Part shown: positions 33,585 through 41,026 of the stretch, piece by piece
Numbering within the stretch: the stretch's first letter is position 1
How the letters are laid out: every line of letters begins with the position of its first letter
NCBI RefSeq assembly: GCF_002419815.1
Contig: NZ_DIGV01000005.1
Span: forward strand, 13,088 to 58,883
Source: Brevundimonas sp. UBA5713
GTDB taxonomy: Bacteria; Pseudomonadota; Alphaproteobacteria; Caulobacterales; Caulobacteraceae
Direction of reading: 5' to 3'
DNA length: 45,796 nt
Made by a program: the position numbers and the translations under genes
The notes under the pieces: generated by a model
Told to the model about the DNA's origin: nothing
Databases searched by the model: none
What the model saw: the letters and a program-made list of their open reading frames with translations, nothing else

Positions 33585-34007
33585 TTAGTTAGGCGCAACC
33601 GCAATGGGTTGGCCGTCGATTTGGCGCTGGATGGCACCGGGGATGGCCAGTCGTCCATCGCCCGTGCGGGCCAGCGCAAAGAAGCGTTGTCCGTCCAGCG
33701 TCTTGCCGAACTTCACGCCAAAGCGGTCAATGAAGATGTACTGGCCCTGATAGGCCCCCACCAGCTCATTGTTGGATCCGCCCATGCGCAGAAACTTGAT
33801 GCGCAGCTCCTCTAGACGGGCCGCGCAGAACTCGATCTGCGGCTGGTCACGGGCCACGACATTATAACGGATGCCGTGTTCCTGCGTATCATCCTTGCCG
33901 ACGTGATAGCACACGCCCTCGTCGAGGGGGGCCTGCGGCTGGCTTTGACAGGCTGAAAGCGCCAAGGCCGATCCGGCCAGCAAGAATGTCAGAGCGAAAG
34001 ATTTCAT
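33585..34007 (-). CDS. Putative lipoprotein, unknown function
   Basis: A 140-residue protein with a lipoprotein signal (MKSFALTFLLAGSALALSAC, lipobox Cys at residue 20). The mature part has two further Cys (GVCYHVG and EFCAARL) that may form a disulfide, followed by a beta-rich segment (GQYIFIDRFGVKFGKTLDGQ). The GVCxxHVG motif is also present in the preceding protein on the same strand, so the two may share a fold or bind each other. They are separated by one base and surely co-transcribed. I recognise no family. Confidence 0.8.
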   Translation of the reverse strand: MKSFALTFLLAGSALALSACQSQPQAPLDEGVCYHVGKDDTQEHGIRYNVVARDQPQIEFCAARLEELRIKFLRMGGSNNELVGAYQGQYIFIDRFGVKFGKTLDGQRFFALARTGDGRLAIPGAIQRQIDGQPIAVAPN

Positions 34008-34008
34008 C

Positions 34009-34683
34009 TTACAGGTCCGGGAATTGGCAGGCGCGGTTCTGGGCCGCCAGAGTGGTGAAGCGGCTGTTGTCGGACGACTGTTCCACGCGGCGCGGTACCA
34101 GACGCAAGGTCACATCATTCCAACGGCCATATTGGGCCTCGCCCGGCGAACGCACACAGGTGCCGGAATAAAGGGCCTGCGCACAGGCACCGATGGACAT
34201 TCCGGTGCCAACCTGACGCCATTCCGAGCCGACATGGCGCAGACACACCCCGCCCGTCGCCGACGCTTGGGGAGGCGAGGCCTGAGCCTGCGACGTTGCG
34301 CCCGAAGGTTGGCCCGAGGGGGCCACCGTGACCGGTGCTGTCGGTGGGGGGGCGAATGCCGCCGTAGGGGCCGCAGCCAGCGCACCCGTGGAATCCAGAC
34401 CCACGTCCAGCGCACTGGAGGCTACCCCGTTACGGTTGGCGCAGTCAGCCAAAGTGGCCATGCCGACAAACTGGCCGTCCACGAAGCATCGCAGCTGGCG
34501 CGTGGGCTCCAAAGCCGGAGCCTCTGCCAGATCGATTTTCAAGCCGCCTTCAGCAGCGGGCGGAACCGCATTTGGATCATTGGCCTTACCCGCCCCGAAT
34601 ACGAGGGCAGCTGCAACGCCAGCCAATACAGCCAGTCCCGCGCCGACCATCAGAACTGTGCGGGTGTCTTTTGAAAAAGCCAT
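34009..34683 (-). CDS. Single-pass membrane protein with periplasmic Cys-containing domain
   Basis: A 224-residue protein. One N-terminal membrane helix (TVLMVGAGLAVLAGVAAALVF) is followed by a segment with LRCFVDGQFVGMATLADC, a long Ala/Pro/Ser-rich linker, and a C-terminal domain beginning GGVCLRHVGSEW with four Cys. The arrangement suggests a periplasmic domain held away from the membrane, with disulfides. It is downstream of the 907-residue flagellar-locus protein (88-base gap) and directly upstream of the lipoprotein. The ATG at 34683 starts a normal signal-anchor; an upstream extension to 34866 overlaps the previous gene. Function is unknown. Confidence 0.75.
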   Translation of the reverse strand: MAFSKDTRTVLMVGAGLAVLAGVAAALVFGAGKANDPNAVPPAAEGGLKIDLAEAPALEPTRQLRCFVDGQFVGMATLADCANRNGVASSALDVGLDSTGALAAAPTAAFAPPPTAPVTVAPSGQPSGATSQAQASPPQASATGGVCLRHVGSEWRQVGTGMSIGACAQALYSGTCVRSPGEAQYGRWNDVTLRLVPRRVEQSSDNSRFTTLAAQNRACQFPDL

Positions 34684-34771
34684 TCGGGTCTCGACGCCAG
34701 TGATGGCTTCAATAACCCTTACCGCGCCCCCCACGTCAACTGTCAGGGTCGCCAGCCTTGTTGACAGTCCG

Positions 34772-37495
34772 TCAGCCGCCGGACAAGCGGGCCAAGGCCG
34801 CTTGGTAGTTGGCGATCTGGTTTTGCATGTACAGCGACGGCGCGCCGACGACCTGTTTGCCCGCATTCAGCATGGTAGGGCTCATGGCGCGATAGGCCTC
34901 GCGCACGGCGCGCATGGCCGACTGGACATAGTCCCGCGCTTTCAGGGCGGCGTCGGCGCTGGACAGATTCAGGCTGGCTGGCAGATCAAGGCCGATGGTT
35001 TTGCGCTTGTCATCGGTCTTGCCGACATAGCCCGCCGTCAGACCCAAGCCCGCCAACGCGTCCCGCCCCGTCTCGCCCGCCGAGATCAAGGCCCCCTTAC
35101 GACCATCGGCATTGGTTATGGTCAGATACTGCGCCCCACCGGCCAACACGCGGCTGTCGCCTTCTGTTGCGCCCGCCCCTTCCCGATCCGTCGAAACCGT
35201 CACCTTCAGATGGCGGCCCGAGGCGGTTTCGATCTTGGTCGCCAAGGTTTGCAGCGTGTCGCGCGCGTCGATGGTGACGGCAGTTTTCCGATTGGTGTTG
35301 GGGTTGGTGACGTAGAAACGGTCACCGACACGCAGGCCTGTCGCCTCAACGACCTTTTGCGACAGGTCCTGAACCAGTTCGCCCTGCGGCAGGCCGAGAC
35401 GATCCAGCACGCTGCTGCCGTTCTGCGTGACCGACAAGGTCAGCGGGGTGGCCTTCTGCTTGTCGCCCGTCCACGTACGGCTCCAGTCCACGGCCCCTGT
35501 CTGGGCGTCCAGCTTGGCCAGATAGGCGGTCGTTGGGTCGGTGTCCTTGGCGGTGCGGGTGCCGTTCCACGCCCCGGTCAGCCAGACCTCGCCGTTCACG
35601 ACCTTGACGTCGGCGGCGGTGTCTTCGCCTTCGGTGCCGTAATAGGTCAGGCGGTCGCTGCCAGCGGCATTCAGATCGGTCGAAAGACTGGCGACAAAGG
35701 CGTCAGAACCACCGGCATGGGCGCGTGTAACGGTGCCTGCGTTGAGCCCGCTGTTGCGCGTGGCCCCCGAGACAATCAGCTTGCCATCGGCCACCGCGAT
35801 ACCGGCAATCTCGCCACTGTGTGACGCCCCCAGATTGCGCGTGTTCAGAAGTTCGGGAGCACCGCCCGCGCCAATGCGGAAGTGGCGCACGACAAAGCTG
35901 CCGTTCTCGATACCCGCTGTGTAGAGATTGTCTCCATCGACGGTCATGGCCTGCACATTATCGTCGCCGACCGTGCCGAACTGTTGGGCTCCAAGCGAAA
36001 CCCCGACAACGGGAGCTGCCGCATGGGACTGGTTTTCGCCAAAGACCTGAACATAGCCGTCCCAGCCACCAACGGTCCCCGCCCCCGGCATGGCCGACTG
36101 GGCCCGTCCCGACACATAGACGCGGCCATCGCTGCCGAACGAAACCGCCGTCGCCTCATCGGCTGCGCGCGCGCCGCGCGACTGGGTCCATTGCTCCACG
36201 CCGTGAGCGTCAAACACGGTGACGAAGCTGTCGGACAGATTGGCATTGGCCACGCTCTGACCGGGGATCAGGCCACCCGTAACCGAACCGGCCACGGCCA
36301 CGCGGCCGTCATCAGCCACCGAAATCGCATAACCCGCGCCCTGCGACGCCGCACCAAGGCCACGGCTGACCACCACCTGCCCTGCAGAGTCCAACTTCAT
36401 CAGCACGACATCGGACTGACCGCGCACGGAGTGACCGCCAGACGAGGTGGTCATGTCCGCCACGATCCACATGCCGCCGTCGGCGGTCGCCGCCGAAGCC
36501 CGAACCGCGCTCAGCCCGTCGGGCAGTATGGTCTGGTGGGTGCGGCCCTCGACCCAGTTATTTTCGCCAATACCGTTGGAGCCCGAGGCGTTAGGGTCGA
36601 ATTTCAGCGTCTGGCGCTGGCCCGGAATGCCTGTGCCCTGAACCACCTGAACGGCTGTACCGGTTGTGGGGACGGTAAAACCAACCGTCTCGACCGAGCT
36701 ACCGGTGACGGTCAGACCCCAGCTGGAAGAGGTCGACGGCAGGGTGATGGTGCGGTCGCCCACCTTCATGGTGCGCTCTTCGCCCTTGATATCCTGCCGG
36801 CTGAAACGTGTTTCGACGCCAGCGGCTTCCAGCTTGCCGTTGATGTGCTGGATGACCTTGTCCATGGTGCGCGGCTCGGCACCCATGTCGTTCAGATTGA
36901 TGTCAATGGTCTTGGTGGTGCTGCCACTGCGAACAGTGATGCCAAAGCGCACATCGCCCTGAAACGCCTCGACCGGATCGGACAGCGAGCCGCTGTGGAT
37001 GGCACCGGTATTATAGACATGGTTGTCGCGCGCGATCTTGGTGGTGGATTGGGCGCGGCTGGACGAAACGCCGTTGATCAAGCGCACCGTGTCCACCTGA
37101 CTGCCCGCCGTAGCCAGATAGGCCGTCACTTCCTTCATACCCGCCGCAAAACGCTGCTCCAGACGGGCAGCCTCGGCCTTGGGCACATTCTTGTCGAGGG
37201 CGCGCATCGACAAGGCTTCCAGCATTTGCAGACCCGTGTGCAGGGCAAACAGGGTGCGATACTCGCTCGAGGTTTTCGTGCGCAGATCAAGCTTGTTGGC
37301 CCCTTCGTCGATGAAGCGACGGCCGTTCAGCGCCGAACGCAGCAGTTCGGACTGGGTTGGCTGTTTGTCGGCCACGGCGCCCGACCACGGTGCGGTCGGT
37401 TGCGCCTTGACGGGGGCCGCAGCCACGGGCGCGCCGAAGGCACTGGTATCCAGCCCCCACAGTCCCAGCAGATAGCTGTTGTCGATCCGCGACAC
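34772..37495 (-). CDS. Large flagellar-locus protein: FliD-like segments plus beta-propeller
   Basis: A 907-residue protein with several distinct parts. Residues about 45-135 are helical (MLEALSMRALDKNVPKAEAA). Residues about 180-245 (VRFGITVRSGSTTKTIDINL then MDKVIQHINGKLEAAGVETRF) and about 735-820 (GDRFYVTNPN, AVTIDARDTLQTLATKIETASG, YLTITNADGRKGALIS) resemble the flagellin/hook IN motif of FliD and related filament proteins. Between them, about residues 320-660, are SBBP-like beta-propeller repeats (ADGGMWIVAD, DDGRVAVAGSVTGG, SDGRVYVSGRAQS, ADGKLIVSGATRN, VNGEVWLTGAWN). The C-terminal 55 residues are a helix with flagellin-like heptads. GTG start with AAAGGAG 6 bases upstream. No signal peptide, consistent with type III flagellar export. 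A filament cap or hook-filament junction role is inferred from domains and context. Confidence 0.75.
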   Translation of the reverse strand: MSRIDNSYLLGLWGLDTSAFGAPVAAAPVKAQPTAPWSGAVADKQPTQSELLRSALNGRRFIDEGANKLDLRTKTSSEYRTLFALHTGLQMLEALSMRALDKNVPKAEAARLEQRFAAGMKEVTAYLATAGSQVDTVRLINGVSSSRAQSTTKIARDNHVYNTGAIHSGSLSDPVEAFQGDVRFGITVRSGSTTKTIDINLNDMGAEPRTMDKVIQHINGKLEAAGVETRFSRQDIKGEERTMKVGDRTITLPSTSSSWGLTVTGSSVETVGFTVPTTGTAVQVVQGTGIPGQRQTLKFDPNASGSNGIGENNWVEGRTHQTILPDGLSAVRASAATADGGMWIVADMTTSSGGHSVRGQSDVVLMKLDSAGQVVVSRGLGAASQGAGYAISVADDGRVAVAGSVTGGLIPGQSVANANLSDSFVTVFDAHGVEQWTQSRGARAADEATAVSFGSDGRVYVSGRAQSAMPGAGTVGGWDGYVQVFGENQSHAAAPVVGVSLGAQQFGTVGDDNVQAMTVDGDNLYTAGIENGSFVVRHFRIGAGGAPELLNTRNLGASHSGEIAGIAVADGKLIVSGATRNSGLNAGTVTRAHAGGSDAFVASLSTDLNAAGSDRLTYYGTEGEDTAADVKVVNGEVWLTGAWNGTRTAKDTDPTTAYLAKLDAQTGAVDWSRTWTGDKQKATPLTLSVTQNGSSVLDRLGLPQGELVQDLSQKVVEATGLRVGDRFYVTNPNTNRKTAVTIDARDTLQTLATKIETASGRHLKVTVSTDREGAGATEGDSRVLAGGAQYLTITNADGRKGALISAGETGRDALAGLGLTAGYVGKTDDKRKTIGLDLPASLNLSSADAALKARDYVQSAMRAVREAYRAMSPTMLNAGKQVVGAPSLYMQNQIANYQAALARLSGG

Positions 37496-37572
37496 GGCGC
37501 ACTCCTTTGCCCACCTAGCTTTACAGTATCCGCGACCGGAAATCGTTAACTGCGGCGCTTAATGCGGACACG

Positions 37573-37607
37573 AAAAAACCGGCTGCGACCTATGCCGCAG
37601 CCGGTTT
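37573..37607 (-). terminator. Rho-independent terminator after the divergent flagellin gene
   Basis: Arms AAACCGGCTGCG (37576-37587) and CGCAGCCGGTTT (37596-37607) form a 12-bp stem with an 8-base loop. Read on the minus strand it is followed by a T run (37573-37578). It separates the divergent flagellin from the 907-residue gene. Confidence 0.88.
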
Positions 37608-37633
37608 CAGAAGCGTGTCTCCCTGCCCGCTGT

Positions 37634-38488
37634 TTACTGGAACAGCGAAAGGATGATCTGCGGGGCCTGATTGGCGATCGACAGCGATTGCGCGCCAAGC
37701 TGTTGCTGGACCTGCAAGGCTTGCAGTCGGGCGCTTTCCTTGGCCAGATCGGCATCCACCAGATTGCCGACGCCCACTTCCAGCGAGTCCATCAGCTTGC
37801 CGACGAAGATGTTGTGCTTTTCAATCTGCTTGGCTTGGGCCCCCAACTCGGCGAGACGCGAGTTCGAGGTTTGCAAAGCCTCTTCGACGCGGGCCAGTGC
37901 CGCCTCGGCGTCTGCAGTTTCCAGCAGGCTTGGCGCGTCAACGTTCGGGGTTACCGTGGCATCAGCCGCCAAGCCCAGACCGGCCAAGGTGAGATCCTGA
38001 CGGTTCAGGTCGATCTTTTCCTGCGCATCGGCGCTGGCCAGGAAAGAAAGCGGAACGGCGGCGTTCGCGCCGTTTAGAATGTTCTCGCCATCAAAGGTGG
38101 CGTTGTCGGCAAACGATTGCAGCGACTTGAGCAGCGACTGGAACTCGTCGTCATAGGCCTTGCGCGAGGCTTCCGAGGCGGACGGATCCGCAGCAGCCAC
38201 GGCCTTGGCCTTCAGTTCGACGATGATATCGGAAATCTGGGCACCAGCGGCCAGCGAGACGTCTGCGATCGACGTGGCGCGGTTCAGGCTGGATTTAACG
38301 GAGTCGAGAGCCGACGTATCGGCGCGCTGGTTCTGGGCGATGGCCCACGTTGCAGCATTGTCTTTGGCGCCCTGCACTTTCAAACCGGTGCTGATCCGGT
38401 TCTGCGTAGAGGACAGTTTGGAATTCGTATTATTCAGATTCTGCAGCGCAATCAGCGCAGAGCTGTTTGTATGAACGCTTGTGGTCAT
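37634..38488 (-). CDS. Flagellin, divergent paralogue
   Basis: A 284-residue flagellin with the usual D0/D1 ends: SALIALQNLNNTNSKLSSTQNRISTGLKV at the N-terminus (abbreviated family pattern, here starting MTTSVHTNS) and VGNLVDADLAKESARLQALQVQQQLGAQSL, ending IILSLFQ. It differs clearly from the five others in the array in the first 60 residues (KDNAATWAIAQNQRAD in place of KDNGAIFAIATSQRAE) and has a more divergent centre. In Caulobacter a similarly divergent flagellin (FljJ type) is assembled near the hook; that analogy is inferred. It has its own promoter region with TTAACCAT inverted repeats and a terminator. Confidence 0.93.
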   Translation of the reverse strand: MTTSVHTNSSALIALQNLNNTNSKLSSTQNRISTGLKVQGAKDNAATWAIAQNQRADTSALDSVKSSLNRATSIADVSLAAGAQISDIIVELKAKAVAAADPSASEASRKAYDDEFQSLLKSLQSFADNATFDGENILNGANAAVPLSFLASADAQEKIDLNRQDLTLAGLGLAADATVTPNVDAPSLLETADAEAALARVEEALQTSNSRLAELGAQAKQIEKHNIFVGKLMDSLEVGVGNLVDADLAKESARLQALQVQQQLGAQSLSIANQAPQIILSLFQ

Positions 38489-38527
38489 GGCTTCGACGCC
38501 CCCGGACTTTCTGTACCGACTTCACCA

Positions 38528-38556
38528 TTAACCATGAGTCGTGAGCGTATGGTTAA
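38528..38556. promoter_or_regulatory. Inverted repeat of the 8-mer TTAACCAT upstream of the divergent flagellin
   Basis: TTAACCAT at 38528-38535 and its complement ATGGTTAA at 38549-38556 are separated by 13 bases and lie 40-68 bases upstream of the flagellin start. TTAACCAT is the half-site that I recall for CtrA-type control in Caulobacter. The pair does not fit the full TTAA-N7-TTAA box. It could also form a hairpin in the transcript. Confidence 0.5.
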
Positions 38557-38672
38557 CACAGAAAAAACCATGATTGCGCCGCCCGGCATTGCTATCCGGG
38601 GGCGCTGGCACCGCCAGGGGTGCGAGCCGAGATTTTGAACAACCGCGCCGTGGGGGACTGGCGCGAAAGTCT

Positions 38673-38963
38673 TTAGACCGAGGTCTTGACCAGACCACCC
38701 TGCTGGTAGGCGGGGTCGGTGATCATCTTTTCAACGTGCTCGTTAGGCAGTTGGCGGATGACCTCGCCGGTGTGCGAGTCCAGCACCTTATAGACATAGC
38801 GGTGCGAGCTGACCGGCTCGATGACCAGACGCTGCTGCCCCAGATCCGGCGCTTGGCGACGGCTGGCGCTCTCGGCAGGAGCCGGAGCGGGGGTCAGATC
38901 CTGTTTCATCGTCTCGGCAGGAACGCTGGAAGCGCCCCCTAAGGCGGAGATGGTATCTGTCAT
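38673..38963 (-). CDS. flaG: FlaG-family flagellar protein
   Basis: A 96-residue protein. The N-terminal half is Ala/Pro-rich and flexible. The C-terminal half is the FlaG domain: RLVIEPVSSHRYVYKVLDSHTGEVIRQLPNE (abbreviated as RYVYKVLDSHTGEVIRQLP), with the conserved D-x-x-T-G-E-V-I-R-Q-(I/L)-P core. FlaG proteins affect filament length and are usually encoded next to flagellin or fliD genes. The ATG at 38963 is preceded by a hairpin rather than a strong ribosome-binding site. Confidence 0.85.
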   Translation of the reverse strand: MTDTISALGGASSVPAETMKQDLTPAPAPAESASRRQAPDLGQQRLVIEPVSSHRYVYKVLDSHTGEVIRQLPNEHVEKMITDPAYQQGGLVKTSV

Positions 38964-38970
38964 GTCTGTT

Positions 38971-38985
38971 CGCGCCTTTTGCGCG
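38971..38985 (-). promoter_or_regulatory. flaG leader hairpin with A-rich loop
   Basis: On the minus strand CGCGC-AAAAG-GCGCG forms a 5-bp stem with a 5-base loop, ending 7 bases before the flaG ATG. It has the same GC stem and AAAA loop as the hairpins before the flagellin genes. Confidence 0.5.
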
Positions 38986-39006
38986 TCCTTTCATAGTGAG
39001 TGATGA

Positions 39007-39036
39007 GGGCGGGCGAACGATTCTTGCCGCCCGCCC
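39007..39036 (-). terminator. GC-rich hairpin after flagellin copy 2
   Basis: GGGCGGGC (39007-39014) pairs with GCCCGCCC (39029-39036) with a 14-base loop, just past the flagellin stop at 39044. There is no T run on the minus strand, so it may be an RNA-stabilising 3' hairpin rather than a terminator. Confidence 0.45.
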
Positions 39037-39043
39037 CATCAGG

Positions 39044-39910
39044 TTAGCGGAACAGGCCCAGCAGCATGCTGCTCGACGAGTTCGCGATAGACAGCGCCTG
39101 CACACCCAGCTGTTGCTTGGTTTGCAGAGCCGTCAGACGGGCGCTTTCCTTGGCAAGGTCAGCGTCCACCAGATTGCCGATGCCGGTCTCCAGCGAGTCC
39201 TGCATTTTACCGACAAAGGTCAGTTGGCGATCCAGAGACTTCGACTTGGTACCGAGATCGGCCAGGGTCGAGGTGAAGGCATTGATGGCCGTGTCCACAT
39301 TGGCAGCGGTGTAAGCCGTGCGCTTGGCAGTCACATCCGTGGCCGCAGTCCAAGTGCCTGCCGCTGCGTCCGGGGTACCCCCGAACTCGAACGAATCAGC
39401 CGAAGCTGCCGCGCTGGCGGCCTTCAGAACGAATTTGTTGTTGGCAGCACCGGTATTGGTGGTGACCTGGTGGGTCGTGTTGGCGTCGGTAGCTTTGAAG
39501 AGGTTCACGCCATCAAAGTTCGCACCGGCAAGCGCGGTGTGAACTTCGGTAACGATAGCCTCAAAGTCTGCCATCAGCTTCTTCTCGGTTTCCGAGTCAG
39601 CCGTCGCGTCCTGGATCGACACTGCGAGGCTCTTCAGCTCCGACAGGGCGTCCGTGACGGTCTCGCCAGCTGCCAGGGCGACGTCAACGATCGATTGGCC
39701 GCGTTGCAGAGATTGCTTCACGGCATCCTGAGCGCCCATTTCGGCTCGCTGCGAGGTGGCGATCGCATAGATCGCACCGTTGTCCTTGGCGGACGACACA
39801 GCCATGCCGGTGTTCACGCGGTTCTGGGTGGTTTCCAGAGCCTTGTTGGTGGCGTTCAGGGTTTGCAGGGCCACGAGGGCACCGCGGTTGGTGTTAATCG
39901 AGTTAGCCAT
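39044..39910 (-). CDS. Flagellin (copy 2 of the array)
   Basis: A 288-residue flagellin starting MANSINTNRGALVALQTLN and ending ALSIANSSSSMLLGLFR. The D0/D1 ends are nearly the same as in the neighbouring copies, and the central part (ADANTTHQVTTNTGAANNKF to AYTAANVDTAINAF) is variable. It carries VNTGMAVSSAKDNGAIYAIAT where the others have MKVSSAKDNGAIFAIAT. Exported by the flagellar type III apparatus and polymerised in the filament. The ribosome-binding site AAGG is weaker than in the other copies. Confidence 0.96.
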   Translation of the reverse strand: MANSINTNRGALVALQTLNATNKALETTQNRVNTGMAVSSAKDNGAIYAIATSQRAEMGAQDAVKQSLQRGQSIVDVALAAGETVTDALSELKSLAVSIQDATADSETEKKLMADFEAIVTEVHTALAGANFDGVNLFKATDANTTHQVTTNTGAANNKFVLKAASAAASADSFEFGGTPDAAAGTWTAATDVTAKRTAYTAANVDTAINAFTSTLADLGTKSKSLDRQLTFVGKMQDSLETGIGNLVDADLAKESARLTALQTKQQLGVQALSIANSSSSMLLGLFR

Positions 39911-39935
39911 TCTGGCTGCCTTACTATTTACAAAG

Positions 39936-39971
39936 CCGCTGCCATTTTGGCCGCGGGGCGCATTTTGCGCC
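39936..39971 (-). promoter_or_regulatory. Leader hairpins upstream of flagellin copy 2
   Basis: Two A-loop hairpins on the minus strand. GGCGCA-AAA-TGCGCC lies at 39957-39971, and CCGC-x-GCC-AAAAT-GGC-x-GCGG with one mismatch lies at 39936-39956. They occupy the same position relative to the start codon as the single hairpin of the other copies. Confidence 0.5.
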
Positions 39972-40003
39972 GGTTACTGGGTACTAAAGAGGTGATCAGG
40001 AGC

Positions 40004-40032
40004 GGGTGACGCCGCTTTTGGCGACGACACCC
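40004..40032 (-). terminator. Hairpin after flagellin copy 3
   Basis: GGGTG (40004-40008) pairs with CACCC (40028-40032), enclosing an inner CGCC/GGCG stem with a GCTTTT loop. It lies 12 bases beyond the stop of copy 3. No T run, so termination is doubtful. Confidence 0.35.
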
Positions 40033-40043
40033 TCCCCTACCGA

Positions 40044-40880
40044 TTATCGGAACAGGCCGAGCAGGATGCTGCTCGACGAGTTGGCGATCGACAGTGCCTG
40101 CACACCCAGCTGTTGCTTGGTCTGCAGAGCGGTCAGTCGAGCGCTTTCTTTGGCCAGATCCGCATCGACGAGGTTGCCGATGCCGGTTTCCAGCGAGTCT
40201 TGCAGCTTGCCGACAAAGGCTAGCTGACGATCCAGCGACTTCGACTTGGTGCCGAAGTCAGCCAGAATGGAGGTAAAGCTGTTGATGGCCGCATCGACAG
40301 CCGCAGCGGTGCGGTTGTCCTTGTCAGGCACCGACAGATCGAAATCATCGGCACCGATGGACACTTCCAGAGGGTTGGTGTCTTCGGCGGTGACGGCCTT
40401 CAGCGTGAACTTGTTCCCGCTGCTGGCCGTGTTGATGGTGACGTCGATAGCTGCGTCGTTCTCAAGGAACAGATTCACGCCATCGAAAGTCGCCCCGGCC
40501 AAGGCCGTGGTGATTTCGTTGGTGATAGCCGTGAAGTCGGCGTGGAGCTTGGTTTGGGTGTCACCGGTTTCCGGCGCGTCCTGGATAGCCACAGCCAGGC
40601 TCTTCAGTTCGGTCAGAGCAGCGACAACGGTTTCACCCGCCGCCAGCGCCACGTCCACGATCGACTGACCGCGTTGCAGCGACTGCTTGACCGCATCCTG
40701 AGCGCCCATTTCTGCACGCTGCGAGGTCGCAATGGCGAAGATGGCACCGTTGTCTTTGGCCGACGACACCTTCATGCCGGTGTTCACGCGGTTCTGCGTG
40801 GTCTCCAGCGCCTTGTTGGTCGCATTCAGGGTTTGCAGCGCGACCAGCGCACCGCGATTGGTATTGATCGAGTTGGCCAT
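40044..40880 (-). CDS. Flagellin (copy 3 of the array)
   Basis: A 278-residue flagellin, the shortest of the five similar copies. The N-terminus MANSINTNRGALVALQTLN is shared with copies 2 and 4, as is the C-terminal ALSIANSSSSILLGLFR. The shorter central domain includes AIDVTINTASSGNKF and SIGADDFDLSVPDKD. Likely alternates with the other copies in the filament. A strong ribosome-binding site (GGAGG) lies 7 bases upstream of the ATG. Confidence 0.96.
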   Translation of the reverse strand: MANSINTNRGALVALQTLNATNKALETTQNRVNTGMKVSSAKDNGAIFAIATSQRAEMGAQDAVKQSLQRGQSIVDVALAAGETVVAALTELKSLAVAIQDAPETGDTQTKLHADFTAITNEITTALAGATFDGVNLFLENDAAIDVTINTASSGNKFTLKAVTAEDTNPLEVSIGADDFDLSVPDKDNRTAAAVDAAINSFTSILADFGTKSKSLDRQLAFVGKLQDSLETGIGNLVDADLAKESARLTALQTKQQLGVQALSIANSSSSILLGLFR

Positions 40881-40895
40881 TCTGGCCTCCGTTTT

Positions 40896-40927
40896 TCACA
40901 TTTTGTGAGACCCGCCGTTTTGGCGGG
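40896..40927 (-). promoter_or_regulatory. Leader hairpins upstream of flagellin copy 3
   Basis: On the minus strand CCCGCC-AAAAC-GGCGGG (40911-40927) is a perfect 6-bp stem, followed by TCACA-AAA-TGTGA (40896-40908) just before the ribosome-binding site. Both arms are perfect. Confidence 0.65.
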
Positions 40928-40953
40928 GTGAGCCTTGTGCTCTGTACTCAACG

Positions 40954-40984
40954 CTTACTGGTTACTGTATTCGAGGTGATCAGG
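40954..40984 (-). promoter_or_regulatory. Conserved intergenic element between flagellin copies
   Basis: On the minus strand TGATCACCTC is followed after a short spacer by CAGTAACCAGTAAGC. Related pairs occur at 39972-39998 and 41964-42008. Spacing between the two blocks differs (starts 19, 15 and 30 bases apart). It is not a sigma-54 box, and its role is unknown. Confidence 0.45.
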
Positions 40985-40994
40985 GTCGGGGCCC

Positions 40995-41008
40995 CGAGGC
41001 TTGCCTCG
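40995..41008 (-). terminator. Short GC hairpin after flagellin copy 4
   Basis: CGAGGC (40995-41000) pairs with GCCTCG (41003-41008) with a 2-base loop, 18 bases beyond the stop. No T run follows on the minus strand. Confidence 0.35.
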
Positions 41009-41026
41009 AGGCTCCTCCCCTACCGG

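Noticed and set aside
35882..37549. Plus-strand open frame of 555 codons over the 907-residue gene
   Set aside because: The minus-strand protein has recognisable domains and a good ribosome-binding site; this frame has neither.
37546..37562. TTAA pair that could be a CtrA box upstream of the 907-residue gene
   Set aside because: The two TTAA are separated by 9 bases, not the 7 of the consensus, so I did not call a site.
38590..38640. Possible sigma-54 box upstream of the divergent flagellin
   Set aside because: A TGGCACC is present on the plus strand, but it faces the wrong way and no TTGC follows at the right distance.
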